Positions 32,716 to 42,186 of a DNA stretch of 64,000 nucleotides are shown piece after piece. Within the stretch, counting starts at the first letter, position 1. Each line of letters begins with the position of its first letter. The notes beneath the pieces were generated by a model. That model had not been told where the DNA came from. It made no database searches and saw nothing but the letters and a program-made list of their open reading frames with translations. The stretch is taken from contig DATKMY010000086.1 of NCBI GenBank assembly GCA_035541655.1, positions 28,982-92,981 on the forward strand. Reading direction: 5' to 3'. The translations under genes were made by a program, and so were the position numbers. The DNA comes from CAIWHR01 sp035541655. Its GTDB lineage: Bacteria; Pseudomonadota; Gammaproteobacteria; Burkholderiales; Casimicrobiaceae.

Positions 32716-34149
32716 TCAATCTCCTGGGGGCAAGGGATGCCAATTCACGCGGTATCCGGCCGTGCCGCGCGGTGCACGGAACTCCGCTGCAACACCGACT
32801 CCTGGAACCACTGCGAGCGCGTCGCCGCAGAAGACGAGCGGAAGCGAATCGCGCAGCCAGAACGGCATCCCGGTCTCCTGGAGAATGCGCTTGAGCGCGC
32901 GCGGCTGCCGGTGTGTGCCGAGTTGGATGCGCTCGCCGCCGATCCGTCCGCGGATCGTCACGCCCTTCGCCGGAAGAGCCGCGCGGTGCGTGCCGTCGGC
33001 GGCGGCCTCGGCGAACTCGAGCGTGCCGTGCGGAAGCCCGACGCGCGTTTCGCCGTTCCATGCGATTTCGAACGTCCCGATCGCCGGCGGATGGACGACG
33101 ATCCGGCCGCGATGAATGCCGATTTCCGCCCCACCATGGACGAGGCGCACTCGCGCGTCGGGGCGTGCGTGCACGAGCTGCTGGAGCATCGCGGCGAGGC
33201 GGGCGGTCGACGGCGGTCGCCGCGCATGGCGGCGCAGGAACCAGCGCAGCAGATTGCGCGCCCGGTGCGGAGCGCGCGCGTCGAGCGCGACGAGAGCCGC
33301 CCGGTCGAGCGCCGGGCCCGCGACGGCGTCGGCGCAGATCGCGCCTTCGGCGTCCAGCTGGGCGAGCTCGTCCAGGAGCCGCGCGGCTTCGGCCTGGTGC
33401 GCTGCGCTCCGCGCGAGGGTGGCCGGATAGCCCGGGAACGCGGCGGCAAGCCTGCCCGCGATCTCGTGGCGGATGAAATTGCGCTTGACGTCGGTATCAG
33501 CGTTCGATTCGTCGTCGACCCAGGCGAGCCCGCGGTCTCGTGCGTAAGCGTCGATCGCGGAGCGCGGCAGCCGGAGAAACGGCCGCACGAGGATCGGGCC
33601 GTACCCGCCCAGGCTGCGCGACGGCATTGCCGCCAGGCCGTGCGGTCCCGCGCCGCGCATCAGCTGCAGCAGCAAGGTCTCCGCCTGGTCGTCCGCCTGA
33701 TGCGCGAGCGCGATGAAGTCGGCCTCCGCCGTAGCGAGCGCGGCGTAACGCGCCGCGCGCGCTGCGGCTTCGAGGCCCATGCGTCCGCGACGCTCGACGC
33801 GAACGTGGTGCACGACGAGCGGTACGCTGCGCCTCGCACATTCCGCCGCGCAGAACGCCGCCCATGCCGCGGCGTTCGCCGAAATTCCGTGGTTGACGTG
33901 CATCGCGGACAGCGCCACGCGATAGTCGGGCGCGACCTGTGCGAGCGCGTCGAGCAGCACGATCGAATCGCGCCCGCCGGAAAGCGCGACGACGACGCGG
34001 CTGTGCGCTGCCTCGGGACGGGCGGAGGCCTTTGCTTCGCACTCCACGACGGCGTCGCGCAACGCATCGCGGACGGCGGCGAGCACCGGATTCTCGCGCG
34101 TTGCGGGAGCGGATTTCGTCGTGGGGCGCCGAGAGCGCTCCGTGGCCAT
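32716..34149 (-). CDS. tilS: tRNA(Ile)-lysidine synthetase
   Basis: N-type ATP pyrophosphatase of 477 residues that converts C34 of tRNA-Ile(CAU) to lysidine so that it reads AUA. The P-loop VVVALSGGRDSIVLLDAL is intact. MHVNHGISANAAAW, AHQADDQAETLLLQLMRGAG and VRPFLRLPRSAIDAYA follow. The C-terminal TilS domain (GGERIQLGTHRQPRALKRIL) is complete. I start at MATERSR (34149), ten bases after the accA stop. The upstream ATG lies within accA. Partner of accA in the usual order. Confidence 0.95.
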   Translation of the reverse strand: MATERSRRPTTKSAPATRENPVLAAVRDALRDAVVECEAKASARPEAAHSRVVVALSGGRDSIVLLDALAQVAPDYRVALSAMHVNHGISANAAAWAAFCAAECARRSVPLVVHHVRVERRGRMGLEAAARAARYAALATAEADFIALAHQADDQAETLLLQLMRGAGPHGLAAMPSRSLGGYGPILVRPFLRLPRSAIDAYARDRGLAWVDDESNADTDVKRNFIRHEIAGRLAAAFPGYPATLARSAAHQAEAARLLDELAQLDAEGAICADAVAGPALDRAALVALDARAPHRARNLLRWFLRRHARRPPSTARLAAMLQQLVHARPDARVRLVHGGAEIGIHRGRIVVHPPAIGTFEIAWNGETRVGLPHGTLEFAEAAADGTHRAALPAKGVTIRGRIGGERIQLGTHRQPRALKRILQETGMPFWLRDSLPLVFCGDALAVVPGVGVAAEFRAPRGTAGYRVNWHPLPPGD

Positions 34150-34159
34150 CGTCGCGGGA

Positions 34160-35128
34160 TCAGCCTGCCGGGATCTCCTTGAATTTCCCATACGTGAGGA
34201 TCTTGTCCTCGCGCGCTTCGAGCAACGCTTCGAGCGGCTGCTCCTGCAGTGCGCGCAGCGCGTCGGTCAGCGCCTTCTTCAGCGTGACCATCATCGCCGC
34301 GGGGTCGCGGTGCGCACCTCCGGTGGGCTCGTTGACGACCTTGTCGATCAGACCGAGCTGCTTGAGGCGCGGCGCGGTGATGCCGAGCGTTTCCGCGGCC
34401 TCGGGCGCCTGCTCCGCGGACTTCCACAGGATCGACGCGCAGCCCTCTGGCGAGATGACCGAGTACGTCGCGTACTGAAGCATCAGCGTCGCGTCGCCGA
34501 TCGCGATCGCAAGGGCTCCGCCGGAGCCGCCCTCGCCGATGACGGTGACGACGATCGGGATGCGCAGCCCGGCCATCTCGTACAGGCTGCGACCGATCGC
34601 TTCCGACTGGCCGCGTTGCTCGGCGCCGATCCCCGGGTAGGCGCCGGGCGTGTCGACGAACGTGAACAGCGGCAGCCCGAACTTTTCTGCGAGCTTCATC
34701 AGCCGCAGCGCCTTGCGATACCCCTCCGGGCGCGGCATGCCGAAATTGCGGTGAATCTTCTCCTTGGTGTCACGGCCCTTCTGGTGGCCGAGCACCATGC
34801 ACGGCTTGCCGTTGAAGCGCGCGAGACCGCCGACGATCGCGGCGTCGTCGGCGTAGCTGCGGTCACCGTGCAGCTCGCGGAACTCGCCGAAGAGCCCGTT
34901 GACGTAGTCGAGCGTATAGGGCCGCTGCGGGTGGCGCGCGACCATCGCGATCTGCCACGCAGAAAGCTTGCCGTAGATTTCCTTGGTGAGCTGGTGGCTC
35001 TTCCGTTGCAGCCGATTGATCTCGTCCGAGATGTCGACCGCGGAGTCCTCGTGCACGTAACGGAGCTCGTCGATCTTGGCCTGGAGCTCGGCGATCGGCT
35101 GCTCGAAGTCGAGAAAGGTCTGTTTCAT
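34160..35128 (-). CDS. accA: Acetyl-CoA carboxylase carboxyltransferase subunit alpha
   Basis: A 322-residue subunit that, with AccD, moves carboxyl from carboxy-biotin to acetyl-CoA in the first step of fatty-acid synthesis. The family start MKQTFLDFEQPIAELQAKI and the core FVDTPGAYPGIGAEQRGQSE are clear. IGEGGSGGALAIAIGD and MLQYATYSVISPEGCASILW also match. An in-frame ATG six codons upstream is less likely. A TATGAT hexamer on the minus strand at 35158-35163 may be its -10 box. tilS follows. Confidence 0.96.
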   Translation of the reverse strand: MKQTFLDFEQPIAELQAKIDELRYVHEDSAVDISDEINRLQRKSHQLTKEIYGKLSAWQIAMVARHPQRPYTLDYVNGLFGEFRELHGDRSYADDAAIVGGLARFNGKPCMVLGHQKGRDTKEKIHRNFGMPRPEGYRKALRLMKLAEKFGLPLFTFVDTPGAYPGIGAEQRGQSEAIGRSLYEMAGLRIPIVVTVIGEGGSGGALAIAIGDATLMLQYATYSVISPEGCASILWKSAEQAPEAAETLGITAPRLKQLGLIDKVVNEPTGGAHRDPAAMMVTLKKALTDALRALQEQPLEALLEAREDKILTYGKFKEIPAG

Positions 35129-35213
35129 CGCACCGGGCGGGGACATCGATGCGCCGAATCATAGCGCAATCGCCGCTGCCGGACGCAGGCAGCGCGCCCA
35201 TCGATTGCGCATT

Positions 35214-35741
35214 TCACTTCTTCGCGCCGTTCGCCCCGAGCACCATGTCGACGTGCGCGATGCCGTCCTCATCGTAAGGTGGCGACGCGACGAGAAACCC
35301 GAGGCTCGCGTAGAACGCCTCGAGGCGCTGCTGCGCGGCGATGCGGATCGCGTGTCCCGGCCACGCTTGCGCGGTCCGCGCGATGCCTTCCGCCATCAGT
35401 ACGCGCCCCAGGCCGACGCCGCGATACGGCGCGAGCGTGAGCACCCGACCGATCGAAGGCTCGGCGAACTTGCGGTCGGAGTCGAGGACCCGCAGGTAAG
35501 CGACGAGACTCCGCATGCCGGGTTCGCCGACCCACCCCAGAAGATGCCACGCGTGTGCGTCGTGACCGTCGGCATCGAGGAACGCGCAATGCTGCTCGAC
35601 GGCGAAGACCTGCTGGCGTGCTGCGAGTGCCGCGTAGAGCTCGGCGGGCGACAGCCGCGGCATCCGCGACCACTGCCAGCGCAGAGCGACGAGCGAAAGG
35701 CGTTCGGCGCGCTCGTTCCTATCCTCGGAGCCGGGATGCAT
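35214..35741 (-). CDS. GNAT family N-acetyltransferase, ElaA-like
   Basis: A 175-residue acetyltransferase. The segment LSPAELYAALAARQQVFAVEQ, then DADGHDAHAWHLLG, is characteristic of ElaA. The acetyl-CoA loop is GRVLTLAPYRGVGLGRVLM, and EAFYASLGF is near the end. Start at MHPGSEDRNE because the first beta strand (LRWQWSR) must be included. ElaA substrates are unknown. It stands alone between accA and a glycosyltransferase gene. Confidence 0.83.
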   Translation of the reverse strand: MHPGSEDRNERAERLSLVALRWQWSRMPRLSPAELYAALAARQQVFAVEQHCAFLDADGHDAHAWHLLGWVGEPGMRSLVAYLRVLDSDRKFAEPSIGRVLTLAPYRGVGLGRVLMAEGIARTAQAWPGHAIRIAAQQRLEAFYASLGFLVASPPYDEDGIAHVDMVLGANGAKK

Positions 35742-35766
35742 GACCGGATCGAACCTCCGCGTCAAC

Positions 35767-36993
35767 CTAGACGCCGAGGTCGTACTCGCGCCCGCCCCAG
35801 CGCGTCGGTGTGCGCGAGCGTATGTCGGTTGCGGCCTCGTCGAGCACGCCGGCGACGAGCCATGCACCGACGATGTGCAGTGGCGCGATCCACACCGGTG
35901 CTCGCGAAATGATGGCAATGCGCACGAGCGTGCCGAGCCAGACCGTCATTGCCGCCGACCAGAGGGCGACGAGCGTCCATCCGATCGCCGGGGAGGCGGC
36001 GACCAGCAGCAGGCCGACAGGGCCGCCGGCGAGCATCCACAACGGAACGAGCGTGCCCAGCCAGCGCGTGCGCAGCGCGGAGTGCGCGAGGCGCCGTGCG
36101 TTGCGATCGGCAGCCTCGGTGTAGATGCGTTTCCATCCGCGCCGGAACTGCGGCCAGTCGCCATACATGCTGCAGTGGAACAGCCCGGCCGCGAGGAAGA
36201 GTCCCGCGGCGCGCTTGCGGGCATCGATGCGCCGCGCGAGAGCGATGTCCTCGAGCAGCGCGGACTTCACTGCTGCATGCCCGCCGACGTCCTCGTAAGC
36301 GACGCGGCTGAACAGCATGAACTGCCCGTTGGCAAAGGGGCGCCGGCTCGTCGCCGCGTTGGCGAGCGTCAGCGGATATTGCCGCATCAGCTCGAGCGTG
36401 GCCGCAAGCTGAACTACGCGCTCGAACCATGTCCGGTACGTGAGCGTGCTCAGCAGGCTCAGGAAGTCGAGCTTGCGCTCGCGCATGAGGGCGAGCGCGG
36501 CGGCGATGCAGCCCGGGGCGAACACGGTGTCGGCATCCGCGAAGAGAAGATACTCCGCGTCCGCCGCGCCACGGGAACGCGTGACGCCCACGTGTACCGC
36601 GTGGACCTTTCCTGCCCAATCGGAAGGGCAGCTGTCGATGGCAACGATTTCGAAGCGACAGTCGTCACCGAACGCCGCGCGGGCGAGCTCCGCGGTGTCG
36701 TCCGTGCAGCGATCCAGCGCCAACACCACGCGCAGATCGCGATAGGTTTCGCCCCGCAGCGATCGGACGAGAGTGGCGATGACGCGCGCTTCGTTGTGCG
36801 CCGGCACGACGACGCACACGCGCCCCGTTGGCGCCTGCGCCGCCGCGAGCGCTTGCCCGAGCTGCAGCGTCGGAATCCCGCGCGTCGCGCGTCCGACGCG
36901 CACCCAAACGAGCTGCCAGAGGACGATCGCTGCCACCGCGCCGACCCCGAGGAACCAGCCGTACCCGACCAACAGCGAATGGGGAGATGACAA
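35767..36993 (-). CDS. Membrane GT2-family glycosyltransferase (HpnB/CrtQ-like)
   Basis: A 408-residue protein with an N-terminal membrane helix (about 8-30), a GT-A catalytic domain and three or four C-terminal helices (about 295-385). Motifs: VCVVVPAHNEARVIATLVRS, DRCTDDTAELA, SDWAGKVHAVHVG, the metal-binding DADT in LLFADADTVF, and the acceptor-site LLEDIALARRI. DWAGK and LEDIALAR resemble hopanoid- or carotenoid-linked GT2 enzymes, but no hopanoid gene is nearby, so the acceptor is unknown. The final residues GGREYDLGV lie close to the GNAT gene. Confidence 0.8.
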   Translation of the reverse strand: MSSPHSLLVGYGWFLGVGAVAAIVLWQLVWVRVGRATRGIPTLQLGQALAAAQAPTGRVCVVVPAHNEARVIATLVRSLRGETYRDLRVVLALDRCTDDTAELARAAFGDDCRFEIVAIDSCPSDWAGKVHAVHVGVTRSRGAADAEYLLFADADTVFAPGCIAAALALMRERKLDFLSLLSTLTYRTWFERVVQLAATLELMRQYPLTLANAATSRRPFANGQFMLFSRVAYEDVGGHAAVKSALLEDIALARRIDARKRAAGLFLAAGLFHCSMYGDWPQFRRGWKRIYTEAADRNARRLAHSALRTRWLGTLVPLWMLAGGPVGLLLVAASPAIGWTLVALWSAAMTVWLGTLVRIAIISRAPVWIAPLHIVGAWLVAGVLDEAATDIRSRTPTRWGGREYDLGV

Positions 36994-37100
36994 CGCGTCT
37001 GTCTCGTCCGGCGCCCGAGCGCGTAGGTGAGGCGGAGTCTACACGACATCGTTCTGGCCGCTGCGGCGATGAGTCTGCGTTTCGCAGTACGGGATCGAGT

Positions 37101-37631
37101 TCAGGCGACGCGCGTGCGCAGCTCGGGCGGATGCGTGACTTCGATGCGTCCCGAACTTCGGTTGCGCCTGCTATCGCGCGCAGCGGCGACGCTGCGGCGC
37201 AGAACCTCGGCACAAACGACAGCTGCTGCAGCCAGCGCGAGGCCGCCGGCAGCGATCGGTCGCGCGATCAGCACGGCGGTCATCTGCGCGTCGTTGGGAA
37301 GCGCCGGGGCGAGCGCGATCGCCGCCAAGGCGGCGCACATGGCGGCGGTGCCGCCACAGGCGATCACGGTTGCCGGAGCAGGCAGTCCGAGAAATCGCCG
37401 CGGGCCGCTTCGCCGATGCCGCGTGAGCGCAAGCCCCGGAAACGCCAGCGCAACCGACGTTCCGGCGATCGTTGCTGCCGTGCCGAGGAGCTGGAGCGTC
37501 ACGGGCCACCCCGGCGGCGCGAGTCCCGGCGACATCTCGAATCGAAGGAGCTGCGCAAGGGGCGGCGCCACGCAGCCGATCAGAGCGATCTGCAGCAGCG
37601 CGAGCGCGGCGAGGTAGAGCGTGCGGCGCAT
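37101..37631 (-). CDS. Hypothetical four-helix membrane protein
   Basis: A 176-residue protein that I do not recognise. Hydrophobic segments lie at about 4-28, 43-66, 83-108 and 120-142, and a basic, Arg-rich tail follows. The first segment contains LIGC, which resembles a lipobox, but it is followed by more hydrophobic sequence, so a membrane helix is more likely. The start is the ATG at 37631. It is divergent from the tartrate-dehydrogenase-like gene and precedes the glycosyltransferase on the same strand by 107 bases. Confidence 0.55.
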   Translation of the reverse strand: MRRTLYLAALALLQIALIGCVAPPLAQLLRFEMSPGLAPPGWPVTLQLLGTAATIAGTSVALAFPGLALTRHRRSGPRRFLGLPAPATVIACGGTAAMCAALAAIALAPALPNDAQMTAVLIARPIAAGGLALAAAAVVCAEVLRRSVAAARDSRRNRSSGRIEVTHPPELRTRVA

Positions 37632-37852
37632 CAAGCGAGACCTCCCGACGGTGAGCGGACAGAGAACGCGGTCCTGGTGCTTTGCGCGAGTCGTCGCGCG
37701 GACGCCTGCACTATAGGAAGCACGCGTGGACGCCGCCATCCGGCGAATGGATGATGCGTGGGCGATTCGCGCGATCTCGGGCGCCGTCCGCTCCGACGCC
37801 GCCATTCGGCTTGCGGCGGATTCGCGCGATTGCGCGGCGTTGCCGGCGCGCT

Positions 37853-37881
37853 TTGTTCCGCGTTCCGCGTTGGCCTAGAAT
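37853..37881 (+). promoter_or_regulatory. Possible promoter of the tartrate-dehydrogenase-like gene
   Basis: TTGTTC (37853-37858), a 17-base spacer and TAGAAT (37876-37881) precede the gene. A strong ribosome site GAGGAGG lies about ten bases before its ATG. The -35 box is weak; the -10 box matches five of six positions. Confidence 0.4.
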
Positions 37882-37908
37882 GAACGCGCCCGCGAGGAGG
37901 CTCGGAAA

Positions 37909-38972
37909 ATGGCTGCGCATCGCATCGCCGCCATGCCGGGCGACGGCATCGGCAAGGAAGTGGTCCCGGAGGGCGTTCGCGTCCTCGAAACCGTGGCGCG
38001 CAGGTTCTCCATTCCGATCGAATGGCGCGAATTCGACTGGAGCTGCGACTACTACGCGAAGCACGGGCGGATGATGCCCGAGGACTGGTTCGAGACGCTG
38101 CGTCAGTTCGACGCGATCTTCTACGGCGCGGTGGGGTGGCCGGCGCTCGTGCCCGATCACGTGTCGCTGTGGGGATCGCTGATCCAGTTCCGCCGCCGCT
38201 TCGACCAATACGCGAACCTGCGTCCCTGCCGGCTGATGCCGGGGTCCCGAGCCCGGTCGCGAACCGCGAGCCCGGCGAAATCGACTTCGTCGTCGTCCGC
38301 GAAAACACCGAGGGGGAGTATTCGTCGGTCGGCGGCCGGATGTTCGAGGGCACCGACCGCGAGATCGTGTTCCAGGAGTCGGTGTTCTCGCGCAAGGGCG
38401 TCGACCGGATCCTGCGTTTCGCCTTCGATGTCGCGGAGAAACGCGCCGCGCGTCACGTGACGTCGGCGACCAAATCGAACGGGATCGCGATCACGATGCC
38501 CTACTGGGACGAGCGGTTTCGCGAAATGGCCGCGCGGCGCCCCGGCGTTCGCACCGATCAGTTCCACATCGACATCCTCTGCGCGAACTTCGTGAGAAGG
38601 CCCGAGCACTTCGACGTCGTCGCTGCGTCGAATCTCTTCGGCGATATTCTCTCGGACCTCGGCCCCGCGGTCTGCGGGACGATCGGCATCGCGCCGTCGG
38701 GCAACATCAACCCCGAGCGCACCTACCCGTCGCTGTTCGAGCCGGTGCACGGCTCGGCGCCGGACATCGTCGGCAACGGGATTGCCAATCCGATCGGACA
38801 GATCTGGTCGGGCGCACTGATGCTCGAACACCTCGGCCACCCGGAGGCCGCCGCTGCCATCGTCGCTGCGATCGAGCGGATATTGGGCGACCCCAGGGCG
38901 CCGCGCACCGGCGACATCGGCGGCAACGCATCGACCGTCGACGTCGGCAAGGCGATCGCTGCGGCGATCTGA
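37909..38972 (+). pseudogene. Tartrate/D-malate dehydrogenase-like gene with a one-base frameshift
   Basis: Member of the isocitrate/isopropylmalate dehydrogenase superfamily, closest by motifs to tartrate dehydrogenase/decarboxylase (TtuC/DmlA). The first part gives PGDGIGKEVVPEGVRVLETV, FDWSCDYYAKHGRMMPEDWF and FDQYANLRPCRLMPG. The rest continues in another frame as GVPSPVANREPGEIDFVVVR, ENTEGEYSSVGG, ATKSNGI and FEPVHGSAPDIVGNGIANP. The frames meet at the G run 38241-38244. One extra G would give CCG GGG GTC CCG and a normal 354-residue protein. Promoter and ribosome site look intact. It is either a recent mutation or a sequencing error; otherwise the product would be a NAD- and metal-dependent hydroxyacid dehydrogenase. 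Confidence 0.85.
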
Positions 38973-38975
38973 CTG

Positions 38976-41861
38976 TCAGCTCGCCTCGGGCGCAATCGGC
39001 GGGTTCGTCGCTGGCGCGGCGCCGCCTTCGCGCGCGGACGCAGGCGCGCCGTAGCGGAAGTGGACCATGGCGGCACGCAGCCGGTCGACCTGATCGCGCG
39101 TTTCGACGCGGGCCTGCAAGCCCGCCAGGGGTGCCGGAGCCATCCAGTCGAGCCCCGCGGCCTCCGCGAAGCGACGGGCGTAGCGCCGCCATGCCTCGCC
39201 ATAGCGTCCTTGCGACGCATGAAACACCACGAGGTCCGCCGGCACCGCGAGGCGCGCGCCCGCGGCGCTCGCACGCGACGTGAAATCGAGGTCGTAGAGA
39301 TGAAAGCCGTCGTAGCGGTCGGGATCGAAGCGGGTCGACTCCCACACGTGCCGGCGCACGGCGATGAACACGCCGTCCAGCAGGCGGATGTCCTCGCAGA
39401 CCGGACGCTGGAAACCGGCCGCCATCAGCAGCGCGCCCCGCTGCCCGCGAGGCGGGGCGTGCAGGATGTGGCCGTGGATTGCGCGCGGTCCGGCGTCGCC
39501 CCAGCGCGGTCCGGCCACCCGCGAGGCGCCGGCCACGCCCACGCCGTCGTAGCGTTCGAGATGCGCGATCAGCCGCGCGGCGAAGTCGGACGTCACGAGC
39601 TCGATATCGTCGTGGGAGAACACGAGGATGTCGCCGCTCGCCCGCCCCGCCGCGCGGTTGTAGCCCTCGGCAAGCGAGCGCGCATCGTGTACGCCGACGA
39701 GCTCGAGCTCGAAGCCCGCGAAGCGCGCGCGGTAGCTCGCGGTCACGCTGTCGAAGCGCGCGCGATCGATCGAGCACACGAGCGCGGACACCTTCGGCCG
39801 CCGCGCGAACGGAGGCGGCGACGGGAACACCCGCTCGACGAGGCGCGGTTGGGTCCGCGTCCACGCGAGCAGCGCCTGCAGGTACGCCCGATGCGCGGCT
39901 TTCCAGTGCGGCTCGTCGTCGACGAGCTCGCACGCATCCGCGACGACCTCCGCGCCGCGGCCTTCGCGCAACGCCGCGTCGAGGAGAGCGAGCCGCGCGT
40001 CGGCCGCGAAGCGTCGCGCGCTGCGCGCATCCGCCAGCGACTTCGCGACTCCCGGCGCAGTCGATGATGACGGAGCGGAAACGCCTCGACTGCGAACGCA
40101 CCAGCTTCTCCATGCGTCGCGCAGCATCTGCTCGAGAGCGGCGGTGAAGCGGGCGGCGTCGCAGAGCGCGCTGCGTTGCACGAGCGAGGGAAGCCTCGAG
40201 CGGAGCGCCGCAAGCGCATCGAGCGAGCGCGCCGCGCGGTCGACGATGGCGATGTAGCCGTCCTCGTCTTCCGCGATCCATTCGCCGATTCCCAGCGCGG
40301 AGAGGATGCTCGCGGACGAGCGCGATGCCGACGTCGCGCCGCTCCGCGTGACGACCGGCACGCCCTGCCACAGCGCCTCGAGCGTGGTCGTCGCGCCAGA
40401 GAAGGGCAGCGGATCGAGCGCGATGTCCGTGCCCGCAACGGCGTCGCGGAACGCTTCCGGAGCGAGCCGTGAGAGCACGCGCACGCGCACTCCCAACGCC
40501 GCTTCGATCCTGGACGTGGCTGCGCCTGCCGGCACGCCGACGACGACGAGGCGCGACTGCGGAACGGCGGCGAGCACGCGTTGCCACAGGGCGAGCGTCG
40601 CGTCGGTGAGCTTCGAGCACGCGTTGAACGAGCCGAGCGTCAGATGGCCGGCACGCAGTGCAGGGAGCCCGCTCAAGGGCAGCGCCGCGCCCGGCGGATT
40701 CCAGCACCATTGCGCCGGCGCGACGCGCAGCAGACTCTCGCTGTGCAGCGCATCGCTTGCTCCCGGCGGGTCGGCGACCGCATCGGTGAGCCGCCAGTCG
40801 ATCGCCGCAAGGCCGGTCGTGTTCAGGTAGTCGAGCCACGTGATCTGCACCGGCGCAGGCTTGCGCCCGAAGACGCCGAGGCGGTTGTGGCCCGTGTGGC
40901 CGGCGATGTCGACCAGGATGTCGATGCCGTCGGCGCGGACCCATTGCGCAACCTCCTCGTCGGTTGCGCCCCGCATAATCCGCGAGGTGATCGGCGCGAT
41001 GCGAGCGAGGGTCGCCGCCGGCTGCGGATTGTTGAAGTACGCGAACACGTCGAAGCGCGTGCGGTCGTGGCGGCGAAGCACGGGCTCGACGAACGAGGGC
41101 AGCGCGGTGTGGCAGTCCGGCGAGACGTAGCACAGTCGCAGGCGGCGGTCGGGGTCGGCGACGTTGCCGGGCGGAACGTAACCGGCCTCCCATTCCGGCT
41201 CGAAGCGCTCGGCGAAAGCCCGGTGCAGCGCGAAGATCTCGTCCGGCGCGTGGCGCGTCGACAGCTTGGTGAGCGCGAGAAGATTCGAGAACGCGACGCG
41301 GAAGTCGGGCCACGCGCGCCGCGCCGCTTCGTACGCTGCGAACGCATCGTCGAAACGGCCCTGATCCTTGTAGAGATTGCCGAGATTGTTGAGTATTTCG
41401 TGGGCGTCGGGCGCGATCGACCGCGCCGTCTCGAGCTCCGCGACCGCGCCATCGACGTCGCCGCGCTGCCCGAGCGCGTTGGCCAGATTGATCCGGGCCC
41501 CGACCGCGGCGGGATCGAGCTCGAGCGCCCGGCGGTACGCCGCGACGCCCTCGTCGACGCGGGCGAGGCGCGTGAGCGCAGTGCCGAGGTTGGTCCACGC
41601 GAGCGAATCGTCCCCCGCCTGGGCGAGCGCGTTGCGCAGATACGCGTGGGCGGCATCCGTTTGCCCCGCCTCGAGCGCGCAGGCGCCGAGGCGCGACCAC
41701 ACTGCCGCAGAGGTCGGTGCGCGCTCGGCCAGCGCTCTCAGCAGCGACATCGCGCGCGGCCGATCGCCGGCGGACCACGCCGCGTCGGCCTCGGCGATCG
41801 CAGCGGCGATCGTCGGCGTGCGCTCGTGGCCGGGAGGGGGATCGATTGGCGCGAGGCTCAT
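38976..41861 (-). CDS. TPR / GT41 (O-GlcNAc-transferase-like) / GT2 fusion glycosyltransferase
   Basis: A 961-residue three-part protein. Residues about 20-200 hold TPR units such as AYLRNALAQAGDDSLAWTNL, VAAYRRALELDPAAVGARIN and HEILNNLGNLYKDQGRFDDA. About 215-610 is a GT41 domain with DIAGHTGHNRLGVFGRKPAP, TWLDYLNTTGLAAIDWRLTD, the UDP-binding GSFNACSKLTDATLALW and DPLPFSGATTTLEALWQGVP. About 690-910 resembles the StrF-type GT2 domain (ALVCSIDRARFDS, GYNRAAGRASGDILVFSHDD, DGVFIAVRRHVWE). I start at MSLAPID; an ATG nine codons upstream is possible. It converges on the broken dehydrogenase with a three-base gap. It may glycosylate proteins such as flagellin or pilin (inference), but none are nearby. 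Confidence 0.82.
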   Translation of the reverse strand: MSLAPIDPPPGHERTPTIAAAIAEADAAWSAGDRPRAMSLLRALAERAPTSAAVWSRLGACALEAGQTDAAHAYLRNALAQAGDDSLAWTNLGTALTRLARVDEGVAAYRRALELDPAAVGARINLANALGQRGDVDGAVAELETARSIAPDAHEILNNLGNLYKDQGRFDDAFAAYEAARRAWPDFRVAFSNLLALTKLSTRHAPDEIFALHRAFAERFEPEWEAGYVPPGNVADPDRRLRLCYVSPDCHTALPSFVEPVLRRHDRTRFDVFAYFNNPQPAATLARIAPITSRIMRGATDEEVAQWVRADGIDILVDIAGHTGHNRLGVFGRKPAPVQITWLDYLNTTGLAAIDWRLTDAVADPPGASDALHSESLLRVAPAQWCWNPPGAALPLSGLPALRAGHLTLGSFNACSKLTDATLALWQRVLAAVPQSRLVVVGVPAGAATSRIEAALGVRVRVLSRLAPEAFRDAVAGTDIALDPLPFSGATTTLEALWQGVPVVTRSGATSASRSSASILSALGIGEWIAEDEDGYIAIVDRAARSLDALAALRSRLPSLVQRSALCDAARFTAALEQMLRDAWRSWCVRSRGVSAPSSSTAPGVAKSLADARSARRFAADARLALLDAALREGRGAEVVADACELVDDEPHWKAAHRAYLQALLAWTRTQPRLVERVFPSPPPFARRPKVSALVCSIDRARFDSVTASYRARFAGFELELVGVHDARSLAEGYNRAAGRASGDILVFSHDDIELVTSDFAARLIAHLERYDGVGVAGASRVAGPRWGDAGPRAIHGHILHAPPRGQRGALLMAAGFQRPVCEDIRLLDGVFIAVRRHVWESTRFDPDRYDGFHLYDLDFTSRASAAGARLAVPADLVVFHASQGRYGEAWRRYARRFAEAAGLDWMAPAPLAGLQARVETRDQVDRLRAAMVHFRYGAPASAREGGAAPATNPPIAPEAS

Positions 41862-42186
41862 GTCGTCGGCGGGGCCGCGGCATGCCACCGGCGGCGCACG
41901 GCCTGCCTATAATAGTCGCCCGGCTGCCGCCGGCGGTGTCGCGTTGTACGCGCGGTTTGTGGCAGCATTACGCAAAGCTCGAACATTCGGCGCGACGTGA
42001 ACGCCGCTCCCGACGGCGTCGATCCCTGGGGAATTCCTTGACGGTGATGGGCACACCACGCGACAGGCGTCCCCGGTATGCGTCCCGCCGCATCGCCCGA
42101 GGTCGTCATCGTGTTCGCGACGCGCGAGGCGCGCGCGGGCAGCCCCAACGTTATCCACCTCACATACCGTCGCGAGGGAGAATTCA
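41862..42186. other. 325-base intergenic region between divergent TPR-GT gene and pntA
   Basis: No gene could be supported here. A perfect TATAAT (41908-41913) reads toward pntA, and its complement TATTAT overlaps it toward the TPR-glycosyltransferase gene. Neither has a convincing -35 box. AGGGAG lies about nine bases before the pntA ATG as its ribosome site. The rest looks unremarkable. Confidence 0.5.

Noticed and set aside
38707..41883. A minus-strand frame of 1058 codons over the TPR-glycosyltransferase
   Set aside because: Arg/Ala-rich shadow in a different frame of the real fusion gene.
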